A stretch of 45,396 nt of DNA, from NCBI GenBank assembly GCA_009692425.1, contig SHZF01000037.1, positions 1 to 45,396 of the forward strand, given 5' to 3'. Positions 21,182-29,099 of the stretch are shown here, piece by piece. This stretch comes from Myxococcales bacterium (GTDB taxonomy: Bacteria > Myxococcota_A > UBA9042). The stretch's first letter is position 1. Each line of letters begins with the position of its first letter. The translations under genes and the position numbers were made by a program. A model generated the notes under the pieces. The model did not search any database, was not told the origin of the DNA, and saw only the letters and a program-made list of their open reading frames with translations.

Positions 21182-22438
21182 ATGAAGCCCTCGATCGAAC
21201 CATCCCTCGGCGGGCGCCTGCGCCGGCTGTCGCGCGACGCCCGGCTCTACCTGCTCGGGTCGGCGCTCATGGGCGTCGGTCACGGCGCGCTGTGGGTTCA
21301 CATGAACCTGTGGTACCGCGCGCTCGGCCTGCGCGAAGAGGCGATCGGCACCTTGCTGGCGCTGACGTCGTTCGGCGCGATGGCGACTGCGATCCCGGCC
21401 GCGATGTGGGTCGACCGCGTGCCGGCAGGGCGTGCGTTCGCGTGGTCGGCCACCGGGTTTGCGCTCAGCCTCGGCGCCCAGGTCGCGTGGCCGCAGCCGG
21501 CGTTGCTGTGGACGGCGTCGCTGCTGTGCGGCGCCACGTTTACGGTGCACTGGGTCGCTGCGGCGCCGTTTTTCATGCGGACGGCCGCGCCCGCAGACCG
21601 GCCCGACCTGTTCGGCTACGCCCACGCCGTCGAGACCCTGTCGATGCTGCTGGCCGCCGCCGGCGTCGGTTGGCTGGCAAGGCTGGGCACCGAGACGCTG
21701 GGTTCGGAGCGCGCCGGCATGCAGATGGGCATCGCGGCGGCCGCGGCGACGGCGCTCCTGGCAGTGCCGGTGCTGGGTGCGATTTCGAGCCAGGCCGACC
21801 CGGTTGTGGGCGCAACCCCGCAGACCGGCTGGCGCGACCACCTGAAGGCGCGCGACTGGGGGCTCGTCGGGCGACTGCTGGCCCCGGCGGCATTCATCGG
21901 GCTGGGCGCGGGGCTCATCGTGCCGTTCCTGAACCTGTACTTTCGCGACCGTTACCACCAGACGCCCGAAGCGATCGGCACACACTTTGCCGTGGCGCAG
22001 GTGCTCATGACGCTGGGGTTCCTCGTCGGGCCGGCGATGGCGCGCCGCGTTGGCACGGTGGCGGCGGTCGTGACGACGGAACTGGCGTCGATCCCGTTCT
22101 TCCTGCTGTTGGCGTTCGCGCCGACGCTCGGCTGGGCGCTGGTCGGGTTCTGGTGCCGGGCCGCGCTGATGAACATGAACCAACCGATTTCGTCGGCATT
22201 CGCGCTGCAACTCGTGCCGGCGGACCAGCAGGCGGTTACGAATTCCCTGCGCCACCTGGCGTGGAACGGCGCGTGGTTCGTCTCGACCCAGATCGGCGGC
22301 GGCTGGATCGAGCGGTCGGGCTATACCCCGCCCATTCTTGCGGCAGTCGGGTTCTACCTGGCCGGGTCGCTGTCGTTCTGGTGGTTTTTCGGGCGGGCAG
22401 GGCGGCGACAAGGGCTGCAGGCGGCGCCGGCAGCATGA
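21182..22438 (+). CDS. MFS-family membrane transporter
   Basis: A 418-aa polytopic inner-membrane protein with the major-facilitator layout of about 12 hydrophobic helices in two halves. These are separated by a hydrophilic loop near residues 205-225 (SQADPVVGATPQTGWRDHLK). The first half carries GALWVHMNLWYRALGL-type helices and the loop WVDRVPAGRAFA, which stands where the MFS motif A (G-x-x-x-D-R-x-G-R-R) sits, though degenerate. A matching ARRVGTVAAVVTTE loop occurs in the second half. The substrate cannot be predicted. ATG 21182 lacks a strong Shine-Dalgarno, but the promoter and the first helix position support it. It appears to be a single-gene unit between recQ and the CHAD gene. Confidence 0.8.
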   Translation: MKPSIEPSLGGRLRRLSRDARLYLLGSALMGVGHGALWVHMNLWYRALGLREEAIGTLLALTSFGAMATAIPAAMWVDRVPAGRAFAWSATGFALSLGAQVAWPQPALLWTASLLCGATFTVHWVAAAPFFMRTAAPADRPDLFGYAHAVETLSMLLAAAGVGWLARLGTETLGSERAGMQMGIAAAAATALLAVPVLGAISSQADPVVGATPQTGWRDHLKARDWGLVGRLLAPAAFIGLGAGLIVPFLNLYFRDRYHQTPEAIGTHFAVAQVLMTLGFLVGPAMARRVGTVAAVVTTELASIPFFLLLAFAPTLGWALVGFWCRAALMNMNQPISSAFALQLVPADQQAVTNSLRHLAWNGAWFVSTQIGGGWIERSGYTPPILAAVGFYLAGSLSFWWFFGRAGRRQGLQAAPAA

Positions 22439-22469
22439 TTGCGGTCACGGACCCTGGCAAAGAGCCGTC

Positions 22470-22498
22470 TCGCCAAGGCACATCTCGCGGCGTAGACT
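22470..22498 (+). promoter_or_regulatory. Possible promoter of the CHAD gene
   Basis: TCGCCA (22470-22475) N17 TAGACT (22493-22498): four of six matches in each hexamer with ideal spacing, 36 nt before ATG 22535. The gene has no clear Shine-Dalgarno. Confidence 0.3.
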
Positions 22499-22534
22499 CT
22501 TGGCGACCTGCCGCAACCGGCAGCCGTGTGACTC

Positions 22535-23971
22535 ATGGCCCTCGACGGCCCCGCGTTGTCCCCTTCTGATGCCGAAGCCGGTGCTGCTGCCGCCGGGACT
22601 GGCGACCCCGCACTGGCCGACCCCGCACTGGCCGACCCCGCACTGGCCGACTCTGGGGCGAGCGATCCCGCATCGATCGACCCTGTTTCGACCGATCCTG
22701 CTTCGACCGATCCCGCTTCGACCGATCCCGCGCCAGATCGCCCCCGCGGCCTGCACCTCGACACCCTCCTGCCCCTGCGCGATGCCGTCGCCGCCGCCTT
22801 CCGCCGCGAAATCGAAGGCGCCTTGAACGCCGTTTCGCGCGCACCTTTGGAGCCGGCCGACGCCGTCCACGACTTTCGCCGGGCCGTGCGCCGCTCGCGG
22901 GCCATCGTGCGCTTGGTGCGCGGTGCGTTGGGGCAGGCGACCTACGAGGGACTCGACCGTACTCTCGCTGAGCTGGGCCGTGCGAGTTCCGGCCTGCGCG
23001 ACGCCGAAGTGTTGCCGGCCGCCCTGCGCGCCATCGAGCCGCGCCCGAAACGGCGCCTGACGATCCTGCTCGAAGCACTCGAACAGAAGCGGGAACAGGC
23101 GTATGCCACGGGGACGGCCGCGCGCGTCCTCGGGGCGGCAGAGATGCGTCTGGCGCCGCTCGCCGAGGCGCTGCACGGAGGGCTGCCGCCCGAACTCAGT
23201 TGGGACGACCTGGTCGAAGGCCTGCGCCTTGCCTACCGCCGGGCTCGCAAGGCGCGCGACCTTGCGAAGAAGCGGCCGCACCATGTGCTGATCCACGACT
23301 GGCGCAAGCGGGTCAAGGAAGTGCGCCACCAACTCGAACTCCTGACGCCCGGCCAGGCCAACCACGCGGCCCAGGCCCGCGTCGATGCCTTGCGCGACCT
23401 GGGGCGCAGCCTCGGCGACACGACCGACGTGCTCGCATTGCGGCAGTGGCTCCAGCGCCAGAGCGGGCACGGCGAACTGCGCGCGACGTTGATGAAGGCC
23501 GCCAAGGCGCGCATCGTGGCCGGGTTCGATGCCGCACTGACGGCCAGTCGCGACGTGTTTCGCAGCAAGGCGCGGCGGTTTTCAGCCGAAGTGGCTGCAG
23601 ACGCCGAGGAGGCCTCCGACGACGCCCAACTGGCGCGCGACCTTGCGAGCATCATCGCGCGGGGGTCCGAGCCTGTTGCGGCGGCCGAACTCGTGGCCGA
23701 TGCCGAGCGCCCGCCCGCCGAAGCGGCAGGGCCGGAACGCGCCGAAACTGGACAGGCGGCGCCTGTAGCATTTCCGACAGCACGCCCCAAGACGCGGCGG
23801 ACGCGGCCGGCTCGCCCCAGCGCAGCGCCAAACGGAGCCGGTGCTGCACAGGAAGCGAGCCCAGCGGAAGCGAGCCCAGCGGAAGCGAGCCCAGAGGCGG
23901 CGAGGGCGTCACGCGACGACAGTGCCGGCCGCGAAGCCGACGAGGACGCGGGCCTCAGCGAGTCACCCTGA
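22535..23971 (+). CDS. CHAD-domain protein with low-complexity repeat termini
   Basis: A 478-aa protein. The central part (about residues 70-350) is a CHAD domain, an alpha-helical module rich in conserved basic residues that binds inorganic polyphosphate and associates with polyphosphate granules. Supporting blocks are VHDFRRAVRRSRAIVRLVRG (about 109-128) and its internal-symmetry partner VLIHDWRKRVKEVRHQLELL. These are the two copies of the H-x-x-R-K/R-x-x-R-x-x-R pattern. The N-terminal 65 residues are D-P-A-L-A and D-P-A-S-T pentapeptide repeats. The C-terminal 110 residues are A/E/P/R-rich with S-P-A-E-A repeats. Both tails are probably disordered. There is no fused CYTH/ppx domain. The window also has phaR, so storage-granule biology is a reasonable context (inference). 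Confidence 0.85.
   Translation: MALDGPALSPSDAEAGAAAAGTGDPALADPALADPALADSGASDPASIDPVSTDPASTDPASTDPAPDRPRGLHLDTLLPLRDAVAAAFRREIEGALNAVSRAPLEPADAVHDFRRAVRRSRAIVRLVRGALGQATYEGLDRTLAELGRASSGLRDAEVLPAALRAIEPRPKRRLTILLEALEQKREQAYATGTAARVLGAAEMRLAPLAEALHGGLPPELSWDDLVEGLRLAYRRARKARDLAKKRPHHVLIHDWRKRVKEVRHQLELLTPGQANHAAQARVDALRDLGRSLGDTTDVLALRQWLQRQSGHGELRATLMKAAKARIVAGFDAALTASRDVFRSKARRFSAEVAADAEEASDDAQLARDLASIIARGSEPVAAAELVADAERPPAEAAGPERAETGQAAPVAFPTARPKTRRTRPARPSAAPNGAGAAQEASPAEASPAEASPEAARASRDDSAGREADEDAGLSESP
22604..22648 (+). repeat. 15-bp tandem repeat, three perfect copies
   Basis: GACCCCGCACTGGCC three times, encoding D-P-A-L-A units in the CHAD protein N-terminus. Confidence 0.9.
22664..22738 (+). 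repeat. Degenerate 15-bp tandem repeat, five copies
   Basis: Five 15-bp units related to GATCCCGCTTCGACC encode DPASI, DPVST, DPAST, DPAST and DPAPD in the CHAD protein. Copies differ by a few bases each. Confidence 0.8.
23852..23894 (+). repeat. 15-bp tandem repeat near the CHAD gene 3' end
   Basis: GAAGCGAGCCCAGCG twice, plus a 13-bp third copy, encoding E-A-S-P-A units in the disordered C-terminal tail. Confidence 0.85.
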
Positions 23972-24031
23972 CACGGCGCTGCGCTGCCACACTCAGGCGA
24001 GTACCGACGCGAACGCAGCCGAGTCCGTCCC

Positions 24032-24361
24032 CTACGCGGGCGGGGCCGCGGCCGCCTTGATCATCGGCTCGAGTTCGCCGCGCTGGTACAGTTCGCGGGT
24101 GATGTCGCAGCCGCCGACCAGCTTGCCGCCAACGTAGAGCTGCGGAATCGTGGGCCAACTTCCGTAGAGCTTGACGCCTTCGCGCAGGTCCGGGTCAGCC
24201 AGCACATTGACCGTCTCGTACGGCACCCCGCATGCCTGCAGGATCGACGACGTCTGCGCCGAGAACCCGCACATCGGAAAGGATGGCGTGCCCTTCATGA
24301 ACAGGACCACCGGGTTGGCCTTGACGAGTTGATCGATCTCGGCCTGGACATCGCGGGACAT
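24032..24361 (-). CDS. grxD: Monothiol glutaredoxin, Grx4/GrxD type
   Basis: A 109-aa CGFS monothiol glutaredoxin. The active site M-C-G-F-S has its Cys at residue 31. The preceding VVLFMKGTPSFP, the WPTIPQLYVGG (cis-Pro region) and the GGCDITRELYQRGEL segment complete the glutathione/[2Fe-2S] binding set. Proteins of this type dimerise around a [2Fe-2S] cluster, or pair with BolA, to deliver clusters and signal iron status. ATG 24361 is chosen; a GTG two codons earlier is possible and both share the AAGGCGAGG upstream. It lies 68 bp downstream of bolA on the same strand, matching the known functional partnership. Confidence 0.93.
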   Translation of the reverse strand: MSRDVQAEIDQLVKANPVVLFMKGTPSFPMCGFSAQTSSILQACGVPYETVNVLADPDLREGVKLYGSWPTIPQLYVGGKLVGGCDITRELYQRGELEPMIKAAAAPPA

Positions 24362-24429
24362 GGACACCTCGCCTTCGCAATTCGCACGGGCGTCGCGGTC
24401 CCCGCCATCGGGTGACCCTCGACGTCGAT

Positions 24430-24651
24430 TCAGGGCACCCGGGTGCGCAGGCCGAGCGCGTGGATTTCGTAGCCGACCTTGTCGCCGAGCGCGGCGTAGA
24501 CGAGGCGGTGCTGTTCAAGCATGCCGAGGCCGACGAATTGACTTGCAAGGACATCGACTTCGAAGTGGTCCCCGCCGCCCGTCGTATCGGTGACGCGCAC
24601 GACGGCACCCGGCAGCGCGCGTGCCAGCGTTTCTTCGATCCATGCTTGCAT
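24430..24651 (-). CDS. bolA: BolA-family protein
   Basis: A 73-aa BolA/IbaG-type protein (class II KH-like fold). Recognisable features are the N-terminal helix MQAWIEETLARALPGA, the strand DHFEVDVLASQFVGL, and the C-terminal LEQHRLVYAALGDKVGYEIHALGLRT, where the conserved histidine acts as cluster ligand with glutaredoxin. BolA proteins form heterodimers with CGFS glutaredoxins to bind [2Fe-2S]. The grx gene follows directly on the same strand. ATG 24651 fits the usual BolA N-terminus. The open frame extends much further upstream but with no BolA-like sequence. The ribosome site is weak. Confidence 0.9.
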   Translation of the reverse strand: MQAWIEETLARALPGAVVRVTDTTGGGDHFEVDVLASQFVGLGMLEQHRLVYAALGDKVGYEIHALGLRTRVP

Positions 24652-24695
24652 CGTCACGACGGCTGCGCCTCGACCCGGACACCCCGGGCCAAGCA

Positions 24696-24723
24696 AGGAT
24701 AGGTGGCGGCTGCCGTCGCGCAA
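24696..24723 (-). promoter_or_regulatory. Possible promoter of bolA-grxD
   Basis: Read on the minus strand: TTGCGC (complement of 24718-24723), 16 bp, TATCCT (complement of 24696-24701). The predicted start of transcription is about 40 nt before the bolA ATG. Matches are moderate. Confidence 0.35.
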
Positions 24724-24918
24724 GGGGGCCGTGTCCAACACGCCGTGGTGCCGGGCATTTCTGGCGACGGCCGGGGATGGGAGTCGGTGGTGGACCTTGG
24801 GTGGAACGACACGGCTGGCACGTTGGACCCGCGTCCGCCAGACTCCGCATGTCTCGGTGCGGGTCGGCTTGCCCCGCACGCGTCCTCGGCGCCGTCACCG
24901 GCTCGCCTGGAGACCAGG

Positions 24919-26301
24919 ATGTCTCTCTCTGTCGCCCCCGCCAGCCAGGATGCACCCGCGCTGCTGCGCTGGCGGCGCGACCAGATGCGACGTCGCCAGC
25001 GCGCGCGGCTGGGGTTCTGGCGTTCGCTCGGCCGCTCGAACCGCCTGTTCCCGCGCAAGTTGGTCGTGACGCGCGAGGGCAAGTGGATCATCGCGATCGC
25101 CTTGCTGCTCGGTGCGGGCGCGGTCAACACCGGCAACAACCTGCTCTATCTCGTGTTGTCGTTGACGTTCAGCGTCATCGCGGTGTCCGGCATCCTGTCG
25201 GAACGGAACCTGCAGCACGTCAGCGTGCGCCGGCGCTACCCGCGCGAGGTCGACGTCGGTGCGGTGACACCGCTGCGCATCGAGGTCAAGAACGCCAAGC
25301 AGCGCCCCGCGTTGCATATCGAGGTCGGCGAGGTGTCCGACGACGAAGACGTGCACGTACGCAACGGCTACCTGCTGCATCTCGCCCCACAGGAAGGCGG
25401 CCACGCGTTTGCACAGGTGCGTGTGCTGCGCCGCGGCCCGGTGCAGACGGCGGCGTTGCAGGTCGTGACCGGCTATCCCTACGGTTTTGCCCGCAAGGCC
25501 CGGCTGTGGATCGAGCCCGCGTGGTTCGTCGCGCTGCCCAACGTCGCCCGCGTCACGCTGCCGTGGCAGGGCGCGCCGGCCCGCGATGGCGAGTTGCAAC
25601 AACCGCGCCTTGGGCACGGTGACGAGTTCCGCGGCCTGCGCGATGCCCGGCCGGGCGACCCGCCGCGCGACGTGCATTGGAAGGTGTCGGCGCGGCGCGA
25701 TCGCCTCATCGTGCGCGAATGGGAGGCCCAGGCCACCCGCGCAGCCGTCGTGCGGTTCGCCCATGTCGCGCCGACCCCTCCGGGGCAGCGGCCGCGCGGC
25801 AGCACAGGAGCGCCGGAAGTTGATCCGCGCACCCTAGACGCCGCGTGCGCCACCGTCGCGGGCCTGTGCGCGGCCCTGCTGGCCGACGGCCTCGCCGTGG
25901 GTTTGCAGACCCTGCAAGGTGCGGTGGCTCCCGTGGCCGAACCCACCGCCGCGGGGCGCGCGGGCGCCGACGGGACGGACCAGTTGCAACGCATCCGCCG
26001 CTTGCTCGCCGACCTGCTGCCTGCCGATGGCCGGCCGCCGGCGTATTGGCCTCTCGACGACGACAGATGGCTTGCGGCCTGCCGCGCCGCCGATGCCGCC
26101 TCGCGCACCGTTGGCGACGGCCTGCCGCTGCGCTGGACGTCGCTGCCTCTGCAGGTCGCGTGCGAGCGGTTCGACGTCGCGTTCGAGGGCCGCGCCGATG
26201 TTGCGACCGACGGCGAACCCGACGTGCGCGTGCGCCTCGATGGTTCCGGCGCGATCGTGGCGATCGACCGCACCCAGCGGCCGCTTGGGAGGGCGGCGTG
26301 A
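24919..26301 (+). CDS. DUF58-domain membrane-associated protein
   Basis: A 460-aa protein. Two adjacent hydrophobic helices occur near the N-terminus (GKWIIAIALLLGAGAV and NLLYLVLSLTFSVIAVSG, about 55-98). A beta-rich region follows, then the DUF58 core: HGDEFRGLRDARPGDPPRDVHWKVSARRDRLIVREWE (about 233-270), in which the D-x-R-x-Y/W-x-P-G-D and the I-x-W-x-x-x-A-R patterns are the family signature. DUF58 proteins are usually encoded with MoxR ATPases and TgpA-type transglutaminases and may have a vWA-like fold. GGAG six nt before ATG 24919 fixes the start. The stop overlaps the transglutaminase start (GTGA, 26298-26301). No moxR lies upstream here. Confidence 0.82.
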   Translation: MSLSVAPASQDAPALLRWRRDQMRRRQRARLGFWRSLGRSNRLFPRKLVVTREGKWIIAIALLLGAGAVNTGNNLLYLVLSLTFSVIAVSGILSERNLQHVSVRRRYPREVDVGAVTPLRIEVKNAKQRPALHIEVGEVSDDEDVHVRNGYLLHLAPQEGGHAFAQVRVLRRGPVQTAALQVVTGYPYGFARKARLWIEPAWFVALPNVARVTLPWQGAPARDGELQQPRLGHGDEFRGLRDARPGDPPRDVHWKVSARRDRLIVREWEAQATRAAVVRFAHVAPTPPGQRPRGSTGAPEVDPRTLDAACATVAGLCAALLADGLAVGLQTLQGAVAPVAEPTAAGRAGADGTDQLQRIRRLLADLLPADGRPPAYWPLDDDRWLAACRAADAASRTVGDGLPLRWTSLPLQVACERFDVAFEGRADVATDGEPDVRVRLDGSGAIVAIDRTQRPLGRAA

Positions 26302-28706
26302 ACGCGACGCCCTCTCATTCCACCGTACCCGAGCGCGTCGGTCCGTTCGGCGTCGGTCGCAGCCTCGACCCGCGCCGGATGCTGGTGGGGGTCACGTACA
26401 GTCTCGTGTTCTTGGCCTTTGTGCCGATCTGGCAATCCGGAGAGGTGGGCGGGTGGGCACCCGTCGTGTTCGTCGCGGCCGCACTGGCCAGCCTCGTGCG
26501 CGACGCCCACGGCTCGGTGCCGCGCCCATGGACGGCGGTGGTCTGGACCCTCGCTTTGCTGGCGACCTTCGCCGGCCTCGTCGCATGGTCGCTGAGGGAC
26601 GGCAACTGGCTTCTGCACGCGCTCCAGTTTGCGCTGCTGATGACGGCGAGCCGCTTTTTCCAACGGCGCTGGTCGCTCCACTACCTGCAGTTGCAGGCGC
26701 TGTCCTTCATCTTGCTGCTGGTCGCCGCGATCGTGAACCCGGGGCCCGCCTTTGCCGTGTGCTTCCTCGGCTATGCCGTCGGCACGATCTGGGGCCTTAC
26801 GCTGATCCACCTCGTGCGCGAACTCGAAATCCACCAGCGCAGCGGGCCGGAGCACACGCCCGCGCCCCCGCCGCCGCGCTGGTGGCCGTTCGGCCGCGGT
26901 CGCCGCGCCGCCCAGCTTTTCGACGACTGGCCGAGCGCCGCCCCGTCAGACAGCGTGTTGCAGTGGCGCAGCCGGCAACTCATCGGCGCCCGCTTCCTCA
27001 TCGCAAGTTCGGCGTTGGCGCTGGTCGTGCTGTTTGCGTCCGCGTTGTTTTTCTTTCTGTTTCCACGCCTGGGAATGGGTTTTTTCTTCGCCCAGACGCG
27101 CGGCACGCAGAACGTGGTCGGCTTTGGCACCGACGCCGAATTGGGGCGCTTCGGCGCGCTGAAGACCTCGGCCGAGGTGGTGATGCGGCTGCGTTTCCCC
27201 GGCGACCCGGCCCGCATCGAAAGGCCCGTGCGCCTACGCGGTCTTGCATTCGACGACTTCGTGGGCACCGGCTGGCAGCGCTCCGACGCGGACACGCGCA
27301 CGCTGCCGAACGAAATGGGGCACTCCAAGCCTTGGAATGCCGAGGAGGTCGAACCCGGCCGTTCGCGCCAGTACCGCATCGACATCTACCTGGAGCCTCT
27401 CGGCGTCAGTCCGCGTGTGCTTTTCGCTCCGCCCGGCGTGGCCAGCGTCGAAATCCTCGATGCTCGCTTCGACTACCTGCGCGGTCGGCGCCGGCGGGTG
27501 GCCCAGACGACAGGAGGCGACCTCACGTACGTGTTCCACTCCGAGGGCAAGCTCACGATGACGGCGGGCACTGGGCCGACGGACACGGCCATCCACTACG
27601 GCGTCGATGTCGTCGAGGCGATCCGCGAAACGACGGACATCGCAGACATGCAGGGTTCGACCGGCGAGCCGCCCGAGCGTATCGCGCGGCGCTGGACGGG
27701 CCTGCCGGCGGCGCTCGACCCGCGCATTACCGCGCTGGCCTTCAAGCTGGCCGGTGGCGCCACCACGCTCTACGACCAGGCCATCAACATCGAGAACGCG
27801 CTGCGCAACGGCTGGCAGTACTCGCTGGCGGGCGACCAGGACCCGGACAGGCCGCTCGAGGACTTCCTGTTCGGCAAGCGGCGCGGCCATTGCGAGTACT
27901 TCTCGACCTCGATGACCCTGATGATGCGCGCACTCGGCCACGCGGCGCGGCCCGTTCACGGGTTCGCGGGCGGCGTGCTGAATCCGTACGGCGGCTACCG
28001 CATGGTGCGGCAGGCAGACGCGCACGCCTGGGTCGAAGTGTTCTTTCCCCGCGTCGGCTGGCGTACGTTCGATCCGACCCCGCCTGCGGGCCAGTTGCCG
28101 CCCGCAGAAGACAGTTCGTTCGTCGCGCTGCGTCAGTTGGCCGACAGCGCGGCGCTCGTCTGGTACCAATGGGTCGTCGAGTATGACCTCGAGCGGCAGG
28201 TCGAGGCGATGCGCTCAATCTACAGCGTGTTGCAGGCGATGAAGTCGGCCTCGGGCTTCAAGGGCCTCGTTTTCGCGTCGTCGTCTGCAGCAACGGATCC
28301 CACGCCCGACTCGTCGAAGAAGCTGCCGGCCGTGCCGTGGCCCTGGGTATTGGGCGCCCTCGGTGGGCTTGCGCTCGTGGCGGGGGTTGCAGTGTGGCGG
28401 CGGCGCCAGCCTGTGCCGGAGTTCGATCGCGCGCTGGCCCGGCGCACGCGACGGCTCGAGCGCCGACTCGCCAAGTTGGGCATTCCGCGGCAGCCCCACC
28501 AGACGTGGCGGATGGTGGCGCTGCGGGTCATCGGGCAAGATGGCAACGCCGGGCGCGCGGTGCTCGATTTTGCCCACGCCTACGACGGCGCACGCTACGG
28601 GCGGCAGTCGACGCAGCGGGAGAAGGTGGCGGCGCGGGTGGCGGCGGACGGGGCGCTGGTGGCGTTGCAACGGTGGGGGCAGGAACGGCGCCCTGCGACG
28701 CGGTGA
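26298..28706 (+). CDS. TgpA-type transmembrane transglutaminase-like protein
   Basis: An 802-aa inner-membrane protein. The N-terminal third has about six hydrophobic helices plus one near residues 235-255 (LVVLFASALFFFLFPRLG). A large extracytoplasmic region follows, with the transglutaminase core (about 470-600). Its Cys-His-Asp triad reads RGHCEYF (C532), DAHAWVEV (H576) and TFDPTPP (D592). One further helix near 680 (WVLGALGGLALVAGVAVW) is followed by a basic cytoplasmic tail resembling DUF4129. This matches the TgpA/DUF3488 family known in Pseudomonas. The substrate is unknown. GTG 26298 overlaps the DUF58 stop, so the two are translationally coupled. Confidence 0.87.
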   Translation: MNATPSHSTVPERVGPFGVGRSLDPRRMLVGVTYSLVFLAFVPIWQSGEVGGWAPVVFVAAALASLVRDAHGSVPRPWTAVVWTLALLATFAGLVAWSLRDGNWLLHALQFALLMTASRFFQRRWSLHYLQLQALSFILLLVAAIVNPGPAFAVCFLGYAVGTIWGLTLIHLVRELEIHQRSGPEHTPAPPPPRWWPFGRGRRAAQLFDDWPSAAPSDSVLQWRSRQLIGARFLIASSALALVVLFASALFFFLFPRLGMGFFFAQTRGTQNVVGFGTDAELGRFGALKTSAEVVMRLRFPGDPARIERPVRLRGLAFDDFVGTGWQRSDADTRTLPNEMGHSKPWNAEEVEPGRSRQYRIDIYLEPLGVSPRVLFAPPGVASVEILDARFDYLRGRRRRVAQTTGGDLTYVFHSEGKLTMTAGTGPTDTAIHYGVDVVEAIRETTDIADMQGSTGEPPERIARRWTGLPAALDPRITALAFKLAGGATTLYDQAINIENALRNGWQYSLAGDQDPDRPLEDFLFGKRRGHCEYFSTSMTLMMRALGHAARPVHGFAGGVLNPYGGYRMVRQADAHAWVEVFFPRVGWRTFDPTPPAGQLPPAEDSSFVALRQLADSAALVWYQWVVEYDLERQVEAMRSIYSVLQAMKSASGFKGLVFASSSAATDPTPDSSKKLPAVPWPWVLGALGGLALVAGVAVWRRRQPVPEFDRALARRTRRLERRLAKLGIPRQPHQTWRMVALRVIGQDGNAGRAVLDFAHAYDGARYGRQSTQREKVAARVAADGALVALQRWGQERRPATR

Positions 28707-28744
28707 CCGGCGTCTTCCTGGCCTGATCGTGCTTGACGCAGCGA

Positions 28745-28776
28745 CCAACTGAACTAGAGGAAGTTCAACCAGTTGG
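28745..28776. promoter_or_regulatory. Imperfect dyad upstream of a toxin-antitoxin remnant
   Basis: CCAACTG (28745-28751) and CAGTTGG (28770-28776) form a 7-bp stem, with an inner AACT/AGTT pairing (28752-28755 with 28762-28765). The dyad ends 10 bp before the lost antitoxin start at 28787, where the operator of a Phd-type antitoxin would lie. It could alternatively be a terminator for the transglutaminase gene, but has no T-tract. Confidence 0.4.
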
Positions 28777-28786
28777 GAGCCGCGGC

Positions 28787-29095
28787 ATAAACGCCGTCAA
28801 CATCCACGAAGCGAAGACACACCTGTCGCGCCTCGTCGAGCGCGCCGCGGCTGGCGAGGAGAGCGTCATCGCGAAAGCCGGCAACCCGCATCCTGCTCTG
28901 GGCGCTGGCTGAGCCTGAGCGGTTGCCCGCCGACGTGCGCGCCATGCTGCAAGATCCGACGGTGGACGTGCAGTTCAGCGCCATGACCCATTCGACCGCC
29001 TCCTGGTCGCCGAGGCGCTCAACGAGCCGTCCGTGCTGGTGACGCACGATGCTGTGCTGACCAGCTATCCGATCCACGTGCGGCGCGTCTGGTAG
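28787..29095 (+). pseudogene. Remnant of a Phd-type antitoxin / PIN toxin locus with two internal deletions
   Basis: From ATA 28787 (probably a mutated ATG) the frame reads NAVNIHEAKTHLSRLVERAA, continuing GEESVIAKAGNP. This is the typical N-terminus of Phd/YefM antitoxins. At about 28887 it breaks into a second frame with ILLWALAEPERLPADVRAML and VDVQFSA, a PIN toxin missing its MRLLLDTH start. At about 28983 a third frame starts DPFDRLLVAEALNEPSVLVT and ends HVRRVW with TAG 29095, the C-terminus of the same PIN family. Two deletions therefore removed the antitoxin tail plus toxin start, and the toxin middle. No functional product is expected. Confidence 0.75.
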
Positions 29096-29099
29096 GTTG

